64,000 bases of DNA, from assembly GCA_900315635.1 (NCBI GenBank), contig OMZV01000011.1:1-64000 (forward strand), written 5' to 3'. The notes below the pieces were generated by a model. It saw nothing but the letters and a program-made list of their open reading frames with translations. It was not told the DNA's origin and made no database searches. Of the stretch, positions 35,327 to 42,894 are shown in pieces. The stretch is from an uncultured Prevotella sp. GTDB lineage: Bacteria; Bacteroidota; Bacteroidia; Bacteroidales; Bacteroidaceae. Position 1 is the stretch's first letter. Each line of letters opens with the position of its first letter. Position numbers and translations under genes: made by a program.

Positions 35327-35334
35327 TACCTTTG
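35327..35334 (+). promoter_or_regulatory. -7 box of uvrB with almost no 5' leader
   Basis: TACCTTTG ends only 9 bp before the uvrB ATG at 35344. With transcription normally starting a few bases after the box, the message would have at most a few untranslated bases. The -33 region lacks TTTG. Confidence 0.65.
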
Positions 35335-35343
35335 CAAATTACA

Positions 35344-37422
35344 ATGGAATTTAAACTAACATCAAAATATAAGCCAACGGGTGATCAGCCGGAGGCAATC
35401 AAGGAATTAACTGACGGCATTCGCCGTGGCGACAAGAGCCAGGTACTGCTCGGAGTAACCGGCTCGGGTAAGACGTTTACCGTTGCAAACGTCATTGCCA
35501 ACGTCAATAAGCCTACGCTTATATTGAGCCATAACAAGACCCTTGCGGCACAGCTCTATGAAGAGATGAAGGGTTTCTTCCCCGACAATGCCGTGGAGTA
35601 TTATGTTTCTTACTATGATTATTATCAACCGGAAGCTTATTTGCCGTCGACAGATACTTATATAGAAAAGGACTTGGCGATTAATGACGAGATCGACAAG
35701 TTGCGGCTTTCAGCAGTTTCGGCATTGCTTTCAGGAAGAAAGGATGTCATTGTGGTATCGTCGGTATCATGCATCTATGGTATGGGCGGACCTGTTGCCA
35801 TGCAGTCGAGTATCATAAAGATTCACAAGGGGCAGAAGCTCGACCGAAATGTTTTCCTTCGCCAGCTTGTCGATGCTCTTTATGTTCGTAACGACATTGA
35901 CTTGCAACGTGGCAATTTCCGAGTTAAGGGAGAGACTGTCGACATTGCGATGGCTTACAGCGATAATATTCTGCGAGTCACTTGGTGGGATGACGAAATC
36001 GACTCGATAGAGGAAGTCGATTCTGTGGCGTTCCATAGGCTTGCGTCTTTCGATGAATATGAAATTTATCCGGCGAATCTTTTCGTGACGAGCAAGGAAC
36101 AAACAGAAATTGCTATTAGGGAAATACAAGACGACTTGGTAAAGCAGGTCGACTATTTTAAGGAAATTGGAGACAATATCAAGGCTCAACGAATAAAAGA
36201 ACGTGTTGAGTATGATATAGAAATGATAAAGGAACTCGGACATTGTTCGGGCATAGAGAATTACAGCCGATACTTTGATGGCCGTAAGGCTGGCGAACGT
36301 CCTTACTGTCTACTTGACTTTTTCCCGAAGGATTACCTGATGGTTATTGATGAAAGCCACGTCAGCGTTCCTCAGATAAGTGCAATGTATGGCGGCGACC
36401 GGGCACGCAAGAAGAACCTTGTCGAGTATGGTTTCCGCCTGCCTGCTGCCTTTGATAACCGACCATTGAAGTTCGAGGAGTTCCACAGTCTTATCAATCA
36501 GGTAATATACGTTAGTGCTACACCGGCTGATTATGAACTTCGTGAGGCTGAAGGCGTGGTAGTAGAACAGCTTATCCGACCGACCGGACTGCTTGATCCG
36601 GAAATAGAGGTGCGTCCGTCAGAGAATCAGATTGATGACCTGATGGAAGAGATAGAGGAACGTCGTGAGCGTCATGAGCGTGTACTGGTTACTACTCTGA
36701 CAAAGAGAATGGCTGAGGAGCTGACAGAATATCTACTTGAGCACGATGTTCAGACAGCCTACATTCACAGCGATGTGGCAGGACTCGACCGTGTGAAGAT
36801 TATCAATGACCTCAGAGCTGGTGTCTATGATGTTCTTGTCGGTGTCAACCTGTTGCGTGAGGGACTTGACCTGCCGGAGGTTTCTTTGGTTGCCATACTC
36901 GATGCAGACAAGGAAGGATTCCTCCGCTCACACAGAAGTCTCACTCAGACGGCTGGGCGTGCAGCACGAAACGTCAATGGCAAGGTTATAATGTATGCCG
37001 ACACAATCACTGAAAGCATGCAGAAGACCATTGACGAGACTAACCGTCGGCGAATGAAACAGCTGAAATTCAATGAGGATCACCATATCACTCCAAAGCA
37101 AATAGTAAAGGAGATCCACAATACTCTGCCTACCCAACAGCCTTCAGAAGAGACTTCATACCAAAGTTCTATGCACCAGCTCAAGCCAAAGCAGGTTTCG
37201 CTTAAGACCAACAAGCAAAGTGTGGCATATCAAGAGCAGGAGGAAGTTGGAGCATTTGCTGCCGATCCTATCGTTCAACGTATGACTCGACCGCAGCTTG
37301 AGAAGAGTATCGCCAATACAACTGAGCTCATGAAAGAGGCCGCTAAGAACCTTGACTTCCTTCAGGCAGCTCAATATCGTGACGAGATTATCCGATTACA
37401 GAAAGAATTGGAACTTAAGTAA
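35344..37422 (+). CDS. uvrB: Excinuclease ABC subunit B
   Basis: A 692-residue DNA-repair helicase. Walker A is LGVTGSGKTFTVAN (about 36-49), the DNA-inserting beta-hairpin is YYDYYQPEAYLP (about 92-103), and motif DExx is MVIDESHVSVPQ. The motif IV-VI region includes LVGVNLLREGLDLPEVSLV and QTAGRAARN. The C-terminal UVR helix for UvrC binding is LMKEAAKNLDFLQAAQYRDEI (key residues FLQAAQYRD). The ATG at 35344 (MEFKLTSKY) is chosen; the TTG 12 bp upstream lies in the -7 box. Confidence 0.97.
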   Translation: MEFKLTSKYKPTGDQPEAIKELTDGIRRGDKSQVLLGVTGSGKTFTVANVIANVNKPTLILSHNKTLAAQLYEEMKGFFPDNAVEYYVSYYDYYQPEAYLPSTDTYIEKDLAINDEIDKLRLSAVSALLSGRKDVIVVSSVSCIYGMGGPVAMQSSIIKIHKGQKLDRNVFLRQLVDALYVRNDIDLQRGNFRVKGETVDIAMAYSDNILRVTWWDDEIDSIEEVDSVAFHRLASFDEYEIYPANLFVTSKEQTEIAIREIQDDLVKQVDYFKEIGDNIKAQRIKERVEYDIEMIKELGHCSGIENYSRYFDGRKAGERPYCLLDFFPKDYLMVIDESHVSVPQISAMYGGDRARKKNLVEYGFRLPAAFDNRPLKFEEFHSLINQVIYVSATPADYELREAEGVVVEQLIRPTGLLDPEIEVRPSENQIDDLMEEIEERRERHERVLVTTLTKRMAEELTEYLLEHDVQTAYIHSDVAGLDRVKIINDLRAGVYDVLVGVNLLREGLDLPEVSLVAILDADKEGFLRSHRSLTQTAGRAARNVNGKVIMYADTITESMQKTIDETNRRRMKQLKFNEDHHITPKQIVKEIHNTLPTQQPSEETSYQSSMHQLKPKQVSLKTNKQSVAYQEQEEVGAFAADPIVQRMTRPQLEKSIANTTELMKEAAKNLDFLQAAQYRDEIIRLQKELELK

Positions 37423-37469
37423 AATGTGAACTCTTACCCGAATAGCAACATTGTGGGCTAAAAGTCCAT

Positions 37470-37514
37470 ATAACAAAAGCAGCTTTCCCATTATGAGAAG
37501 GCTGCTTTTGTTAT
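37470..37514 (+). terminator. Terminator of uvrB
   Basis: ATAACAAAAGCAGC (37470-37483) pairs perfectly with GCTGCTTTTGTTAT (37501-37514), a 14-bp stem with 17-nt loop, 48 bp past the stop. Confidence 0.88.
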
Positions 37515-37529
37515 TATAGGAGTATTCCT

Positions 37530-37598
37530 TTTAGTGGAATTAACTTATTTCATTTAGTAGAATTAACTTATTTCATTTAGTGGAATTTAGTATTTCCT
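37530..37598. repeat. 23-bp tandem repeat, about three copies
   Basis: Copies start at 37530, 37553 and 37576 (TTTAGTGGAATTAACTTATTTCA is the 23-bp unit, described here by its parts TTTAGTGGAATT and AACTTATTTCA). Copy 2 has one change; copy 3 decays after TTTAGTGGAATTTAG. It lies between the uvrB terminator and the 3' end of the GH31 gene. Confidence 0.85.
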
Positions 37599-37608
37599 TT
37601 CATGAAAT

Positions 37609-40026
37609 TTATTGCTCAATTTTTTGTACTTCCTTGTCACCCGGCTTGAAGAAGTAGCCCGTACAAGTAACGGCATCAGCCTTGAAAGGAATCCATGTTA
37701 CCTTATTCCAATCAATATCGTTGGTACTCTGCGCAACAGGTACGTTAGGAATGAGGGAACCATCACGCACAAGGATGATGCAAGGAATAGGATTCTTGCT
37801 AAAGCCAGCGACCATTTCAGATTTCTGAGGAACTGACAAAGTTTCATAACCTCCGCCATTCACTACCTTATGAGTTTGATAATCAATCCACTTTCCCTTA
37901 GGAAGATAAACGGTACGGGAATCTCCTGATTCCAGCAATGGGGCAACAAGAATCTGTGAACCATACATATATTCATCCTCAGTAAGCCAAGCCCCGGCAT
38001 CATGAGGGAACTCTACGAACAAAGCTCGAACCATTGGAAGACCCTGATCTGTACAGAGCTTTGCCTGAGCAAACACGTATGGCATCAGCTTATACTTCAT
38101 TTCAGCACAATCCCGGAATGCATCTGTGAATGAATCGCTGATAAGCCATGGCTCTGTTGGAGGTGCACCATGAGCACGGGTATGGCTTGACAAGAAACCG
38201 AAAGGCAACCAACGGCGATAAAGATCATCCGGACTCTTTGTTACAAAGCCGCCCATATCATGACTCCAGAATGAGAATCCACTCAAACCGAAACTCAATC
38301 CACCTCGCAAATCGCCCATCATTCCAGTCGAGCCGACCTCATTTGTTGACGCATCACCACCCCAATGAAGCGGATAACGCTGTGAGCCTGCCCAAGCGGA
38401 GCGACCCCAAATAACAGGAGAGACACCAGAAGCAATAGCTTCTTCACTGCCAGGAGCAATAACTCCCTCAGCCTTTGCAATGCCTTCAAACAAAGCCTTG
38501 TTATAACGAAGGGGATAAAGGTTATGCTCATAGAATCCAGTCCGACCACTATGATACAGTCCATTGAAAGGAGCCGCCTCGCCAAAATCGCCCTTGATGA
38601 CCGAAACACCTTTCTTAATAAGACCACCTATCTTCGACTGATACCAGTCAACGGTTGCAGGATTAGAGAAATCCAAGACCGCATCTTCGTAAGGCAATGT
38701 CCCATTACCATTCTTAACGGCAAGCCCATTGCTGACGAGTTCATTGAAGTAGCGGTTCTTTGGAGTGAAGTAAGGCAACTGCCAAAGACAAGCATGGAAG
38801 CCATCCTTCTTCAAACTCTTCAACATTGCGTCTGGATTAGGGAAGCGGTCTTTTGCAAATTCATAGTCACACTGCCAGTCAACACCGAACCAACCGGTAT
38901 CGAAATGGATAACATCAGACGGAATCTTGTGGGCACGCAGCTGCTTGGCGACATCCAATCCTTCCTTCTGTGAGAAATAACTGATTCGGCTCATCCATGT
39001 ACCAAAAGTCCAAAGAGGCAGCATCGGACTCTTGCCAGTAACGTTTGTATAAGCATCGAGTATCTCCTTTGGCTCACCAAAGAAGATGAAGAAGTCCATA
39101 GTCTCATCTCCGAGGAACAATCTCTGAGCACCTATATAGCTCTGTCCAAAGTCACAAGTGGCAGGTGCAGAGGTATTCATGAATATACCATAGCCACGAT
39201 TTGAGAAGAAGAACGGCACTGGCTTGTACTCACCATCCGTCTCCGGACCCTGCGGGTCAGTAACATAAAGATTCACCTTCTGCCCCACCTTATTCAATGA
39301 AGTGAAGCTTTCGCCACATCCATAAATCCTTTCACCCGGCGAAAGGAGCAAGACAGGATTAATACTTCGTGAGTTGTCGGACCCACGCTTGATGAAGGAG
39401 AACGGGAGAAGCTTTACCTGAGTAGAGTCATCATCTATGATATGACGTGTCTGAGTAAGTATCTTTCCATTCTTATCCTTCAATATCAAACGGAACGGAT
39501 ACTTCTGGATCTCCAATGTTCCGGAAGGTAGAACATAGTCGACTGCGTTGTTTTCGAGCTTAGCCGACACGTTAGAAGTCAGTCCAGCTTCCTTCTTCAG
39601 GAATTCCGGAGATAGCATTGGGTTGTCAGAATCCTTATAAGAAGATTCTATAGGACTGGTAAGCATTGTTACGCGGACAGTTCTGTCGTCAATAACCTTA
39701 ACCCGAATCTTCAAGTTAGGGTCATTATCATACTGAGTATCAGGGAAGTCTAGCATCTTCATCCTTACCAGCCAATAGCCATTAAGGTTGAAAGCCTGAC
39801 GCGGCGACATGCGATAGCGTTTCCAGTTGACCAGTCCTTCACCCTTTGCTGTGTCAAAACTTGCAAGACTGTCAGCAAGGAAATAAGTGTTTCCCATATC
39901 ACTGAAATCAGTCGACATATCACGAGACAGGTTCTGGAGATACTCCACCCCATCGTTAGTCTGTATCTGAGCAAAGCCCGTAGCCATACTGAGCAAAGCA
40001 CAAACAGTTAGTAATATTTTCTTCAT
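37609..40026 (-). CDS. Glycoside hydrolase family 31, alpha-xylosidase/alpha-glucosidase-like
   Basis: An 805-residue exported enzyme (signal MKKILLTVCALLSMATGFAQ). The GH31 barrel has WTFGTWMSRISYFSQKEGLD, the nucleophile in VIKGDFGEAAP (about 480) and the acid/base Asp in HWGGDASTNEVG. KGDFGE resembles the KTDFGE form of YicI-type alpha-xylosidases. It likely removes terminal alpha-xylose or glucose in the periplasm. It is 99 bp downstream of GH2 in the same direction and probably shares its transcript, though a 10-bp hairpin lies between. Confidence 0.9.
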   Translation of the reverse strand: MKKILLTVCALLSMATGFAQIQTNDGVEYLQNLSRDMSTDFSDMGNTYFLADSLASFDTAKGEGLVNWKRYRMSPRQAFNLNGYWLVRMKMLDFPDTQYDNDPNLKIRVKVIDDRTVRVTMLTSPIESSYKDSDNPMLSPEFLKKEAGLTSNVSAKLENNAVDYVLPSGTLEIQKYPFRLILKDKNGKILTQTRHIIDDDSTQVKLLPFSFIKRGSDNSRSINPVLLLSPGERIYGCGESFTSLNKVGQKVNLYVTDPQGPETDGEYKPVPFFFSNRGYGIFMNTSAPATCDFGQSYIGAQRLFLGDETMDFFIFFGEPKEILDAYTNVTGKSPMLPLWTFGTWMSRISYFSQKEGLDVAKQLRAHKIPSDVIHFDTGWFGVDWQCDYEFAKDRFPNPDAMLKSLKKDGFHACLWQLPYFTPKNRYFNELVSNGLAVKNGNGTLPYEDAVLDFSNPATVDWYQSKIGGLIKKGVSVIKGDFGEAAPFNGLYHSGRTGFYEHNLYPLRYNKALFEGIAKAEGVIAPGSEEAIASGVSPVIWGRSAWAGSQRYPLHWGGDASTNEVGSTGMMGDLRGGLSFGLSGFSFWSHDMGGFVTKSPDDLYRRWLPFGFLSSHTRAHGAPPTEPWLISDSFTDAFRDCAEMKYKLMPYVFAQAKLCTDQGLPMVRALFVEFPHDAGAWLTEDEYMYGSQILVAPLLESGDSRTVYLPKGKWIDYQTHKVVNGGGYETLSVPQKSEMVAGFSKNPIPCIILVRDGSLIPNVPVAQSTNDIDWNKVTWIPFKADAVTCTGYFFKPGDKEVQKIEQ

Positions 40027-40070
40027 TCTACTTAGTTATTTTATTAGACTCTATTTGTTATACTCTCAAA

Positions 40071-40113
40071 GTCTCTGTATCGATGCCACTCTGTGTAACA
40101 CCAATACAGAGAC
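40071..40113 (-). repeat. Hairpin between GH2 and GH31
   Basis: GTCTCTGTAT and ATACAGAGAC are a perfect 10-bp inverted repeat with a 23-bp loop, just after the GH2 stop. It could be a weak terminator or an mRNA-processing hairpin setting the ratio of the two enzymes. Confidence 0.65.
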
Positions 40114-40125
40114 CGAGGATTAATA

Positions 40126-42696
40126 TTAAAGATTGATGCTTGCATCCTTGAGGTCAACGGCACGAGCCTTAAGGCTTACCTTGCCATTAGCATCAGGAGC
40201 GACAATGACCATACACTTTCCGAAGAAAGCCTTTCGGTTGTCAGCCTTGAAGCGTTCGAGAGAGAACTCACTGCCATTGTCAACTCCAGCAATAGTTCCA
40301 CCCTTTACATCAAAGAATATCTGATTGTCAGCATTAGGACAGAGATTGCCGTCCTTGTCGACAACTTCAACATTCACGAAGACCAAATGATTAGAGTTGG
40401 ATGTGAGATTAGAGTTATTTCCGAGATTAGAGTTGGTTGACTGGTGATGAGTGTTGAGTTTTCTACCGTCATAATCAACCGTAAGACGGATATGGTCAGG
40501 AGCACCGGCTGTCCTAATAACCTCCGAACGTACTACCTTTCCATTCTTCCGAGCTACAACTTTCACCTCGCCCGGCTCAAACTTTACACGCCATCCGACA
40601 TGGAATTCTGTTGAGTCAAGGTTCAGATTATTGTGAAGCTTATACCACTCGTCAGACGGCTCTGGACCACTCTTGCGGCGAACGCCCTGACTCTTGCCAT
40701 TGACGAACAGCTCAACCTCATCGGCATTATTATAGTAACACCACATATCGACAGTCTGTCCCGGCAGCCAGTTCCAATGAGGGAAGAGATGCAGCACATC
40801 TTTCTTTGTCCATTCACTCTGATACATGTAATAGACATCCTTAGGGAATCCAGCCAAATCGATAATTCCGAAGTAAGAACTATGAGCCGGGAAACTGTAT
40901 GGAGTAGGCTCACCGATATAGTCGAAGCCTGTCCAGATGAACTGACCGAAGCAATGAGGAGTATGCTTAACGGCATTCCATGTTTCCTCATGTGTTGCAC
41001 TCCAAGGCGCATGAGTATTGTCATAAGCCGAGCACATCATCGAAGGATTGGTGTAAGGAAGGTCCCAACGCGACGGAGCCATGATTATAGTATCAGACGG
41101 CTGAGGATAATAACCACGTGTCATCAATCCTGAAACGCTCTCCGACATGAAGAAAGGCTTGCCCGGGAAGTTCTTCTGAACATCCTTAATCCACTGATGA
41201 TGATAGTTGAAACCTATAAGGTCGATAGCTCCACTCTTAAAGAGAAGGTTACCCGGGTCAGGCTCATTGCATCCGGCAGTTACAGGACGGAAAGAACCTT
41301 TCCACTCTTTTCCTGCAGGAAGAGGGTCGTTGTCACGGATAATCTGGGCAAGATGCTTTGTCAGGATTGAGTTAGGATGCATGCCATCAGTGTTAACCAC
41401 CTTGTGACCGGCATTGAGAATCATGTTTGCTTGTTCAAGAGTCAGCTCATCAGAACCAGTCGAAGTCCACTGTTCAAGGACCTCGTTACCTATACTCCAA
41501 GCGATAATCGAAGGATGATTGCGGTCACGAAGGACGAGATCAGACAAGTCACGCTCATGCCACTCATCGAAGAAACGGGCGTAATCATTCTTTGTCTTCT
41601 TGCGGCGCCACATGTCGAAACTCTCGTCAAGGACAACAATGCCCATCGTGTCACACATATCCAGCAACTCGGGAGCTGGTGGATTATGAGTACAACGCAG
41701 TGCATTCACGCCCATATCCTTCAACCGAAGGAGCTTGCGGTGCATGGCATCCTCATTGAAAGCAGCACCGAGAGCACCGAGGTCGTGATGCTCACAGACT
41801 CCATTCAGTTTGAAGTTCTTGCCATTGAGCCAGAAGCCTGTCTTAGCATCGAAATGGAATTCACGGAATCCGGTGGTTGTATAAACCTCGTCAACGGTCT
41901 TTCCGTTAACAATGAGTTCAGTCTTTACATTATATATATAAGGTGTCTCGACCGACCAGAGGTGCGGCTTCGATACCTTAAGCTGTTGTGATGAAGTGCC
42001 ACTTTCCTTCTGAGCGACTACTTTGCCATTAGCATCATAAACGGTATTGCGGATTGCCGGATGAACGCCCGACTTATTTTCATCGGTGTACTTGGCATTA
42101 ACGAATACCCCGCCCTTTGCGTTTGTGACAACTTGAACTCCCCAATGGTCGAAGTGAAGAGGACTTGTTGTAGTGAGCCATACATGACGATAGATTCCGC
42201 AACCACTATACCAACGTGAATTCGGCTGGTCGCTGTTGTCGACTTTAACGGCAATGACGTTATCGCCTGCCTTGAGCTCATTGGTTATGTCATACTCGAA
42301 AGAGCTGTAACCATACGGACGATGACCTACTTCCTTGCCATTGACATAAACAGTTGAGTTCATGTATACTCCATCGAAAGCTATCCAGAACTTTGTGTTA
42401 TCCTTGCGAACTTGGTCAAAATCGTTAACGGTGAAATGCTTTCTGTACCAGCCTATTCCTCCGGGAAGGGCTCCGCCGCCTGCACCCGACGGATTGCTGT
42501 CAAGGAAATCGCCTTCGATAGCCCAGTCATGAGGCAGGTTCAACCGGCGCCAACCCGAATCGTTATAATCCGGCTTAGCCATTGCCGCACTGTCGCCGAG
42601 CGTAAACAGCCAACCAGCATCGAACAACTTATGGTCACGAGCTGATGAAGGAATAGTCAACAGGAAAGAAAAAAGAAATAAAAGGATTTTTCTCAT
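40126..42696 (-). CDS. Glycoside hydrolase family 2, beta-galactosidase-like
   Basis: An 856-residue exported enzyme (signal MRKILLFLFSFLLTIPSSAR). The N-terminal jelly-roll has NLPHDWAIEGDF and WYRKHF. The TIM barrel has the acid/base Glu in AWSIGNEVLEQW (about 405) and the nucleophile Glu in FFMSESVSG (about 510). An Ig-like C-terminal part follows. Near residue 765 a low-complexity insert (NSNLGNNSNLTSNSNH) is encoded by an 18-bp minisatellite. With the two GH31 enzymes it would strip galactose from xyloglucan-type side chains. Confidence 0.9.
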   Translation of the reverse strand: MRKILLFLFSFLLTIPSSARDHKLFDAGWLFTLGDSAAMAKPDYNDSGWRRLNLPHDWAIEGDFLDSNPSGAGGGALPGGIGWYRKHFTVNDFDQVRKDNTKFWIAFDGVYMNSTVYVNGKEVGHRPYGYSSFEYDITNELKAGDNVIAVKVDNSDQPNSRWYSGCGIYRHVWLTTTSPLHFDHWGVQVVTNAKGGVFVNAKYTDENKSGVHPAIRNTVYDANGKVVAQKESGTSSQQLKVSKPHLWSVETPYIYNVKTELIVNGKTVDEVYTTTGFREFHFDAKTGFWLNGKNFKLNGVCEHHDLGALGAAFNEDAMHRKLLRLKDMGVNALRCTHNPPAPELLDMCDTMGIVVLDESFDMWRRKKTKNDYARFFDEWHERDLSDLVLRDRNHPSIIAWSIGNEVLEQWTSTGSDELTLEQANMILNAGHKVVNTDGMHPNSILTKHLAQIIRDNDPLPAGKEWKGSFRPVTAGCNEPDPGNLLFKSGAIDLIGFNYHHQWIKDVQKNFPGKPFFMSESVSGLMTRGYYPQPSDTIIMAPSRWDLPYTNPSMMCSAYDNTHAPWSATHEETWNAVKHTPHCFGQFIWTGFDYIGEPTPYSFPAHSSYFGIIDLAGFPKDVYYMYQSEWTKKDVLHLFPHWNWLPGQTVDMWCYYNNADEVELFVNGKSQGVRRKSGPEPSDEWYKLHNNLNLDSTEFHVGWRVKFEPGEVKVVARKNGKVVRSEVIRTAGAPDHIRLTVDYDGRKLNTHHQSTNSNLGNNSNLTSNSNHLVFVNVEVVDKDGNLCPNADNQIFFDVKGGTIAGVDNGSEFSLERFKADNRKAFFGKCMVIVAPDANGKVSLKARAVDLKDASINL
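40390..40443. repeat. 18-bp minisatellite inside the GH2 gene
   Basis: ATTAGAGTT recurs at 40390, 40408 and 40426, an exact 18-bp period, giving the protein units NSNLGN, NSNLTS, NSNH. The period is a multiple of three, so copy-number changes would keep the frame. Confidence 0.8.
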
Positions 42697-42715
42697 TAGA
42701 ATGAAATTATGAGTT

Positions 42716-42723
42716 CAAAAATA
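42716..42723 (-). promoter_or_regulatory. -7 box of the GH2-GH31 operon
   Basis: TATTTTTG on the minus strand, 19 bp before the GH2 ATG. No clear -33 element, as expected if activation needs the hybrid regulator. Confidence 0.5.
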
Positions 42724-42745
42724 TAGAAAGATACTAACTCTGTTC

Positions 42746-42850
42746 TAAAAGACCATTACTTATATTGTAATTGGGTATCTTTTAGGACGTAAAAGGGTAT
42801 CTTTTAGAGCCTAAAAGAGTATCTTTTAGAAACTAAAAGATACCCTTTTA
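42746..42850. repeat. 22-bp-period repeat array, four units plus a degenerate one
   Basis: Cores at 42768, 42790, 42812 and 42834 with spacers GGACG, GAGCC and GAAAC. Three are forward (TAATTGGGTATCTTTTA, TAAAAGGGTATCTTTTA, TAAAAGAGTATCTTTTA) and the last is reverse (TAAAAGATACCCTTTTA). A degenerate unit TAAAAGACCATTACTTA begins in phase at 42746. It lies between the 3' end of the PA14-GH31 gene and the GH2 promoter. Confidence 0.92.
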
Positions 42851-42894
42851 CAAAGCTATTGATTATTAAGCACTTGCGTGCTTTTGATTATTCA

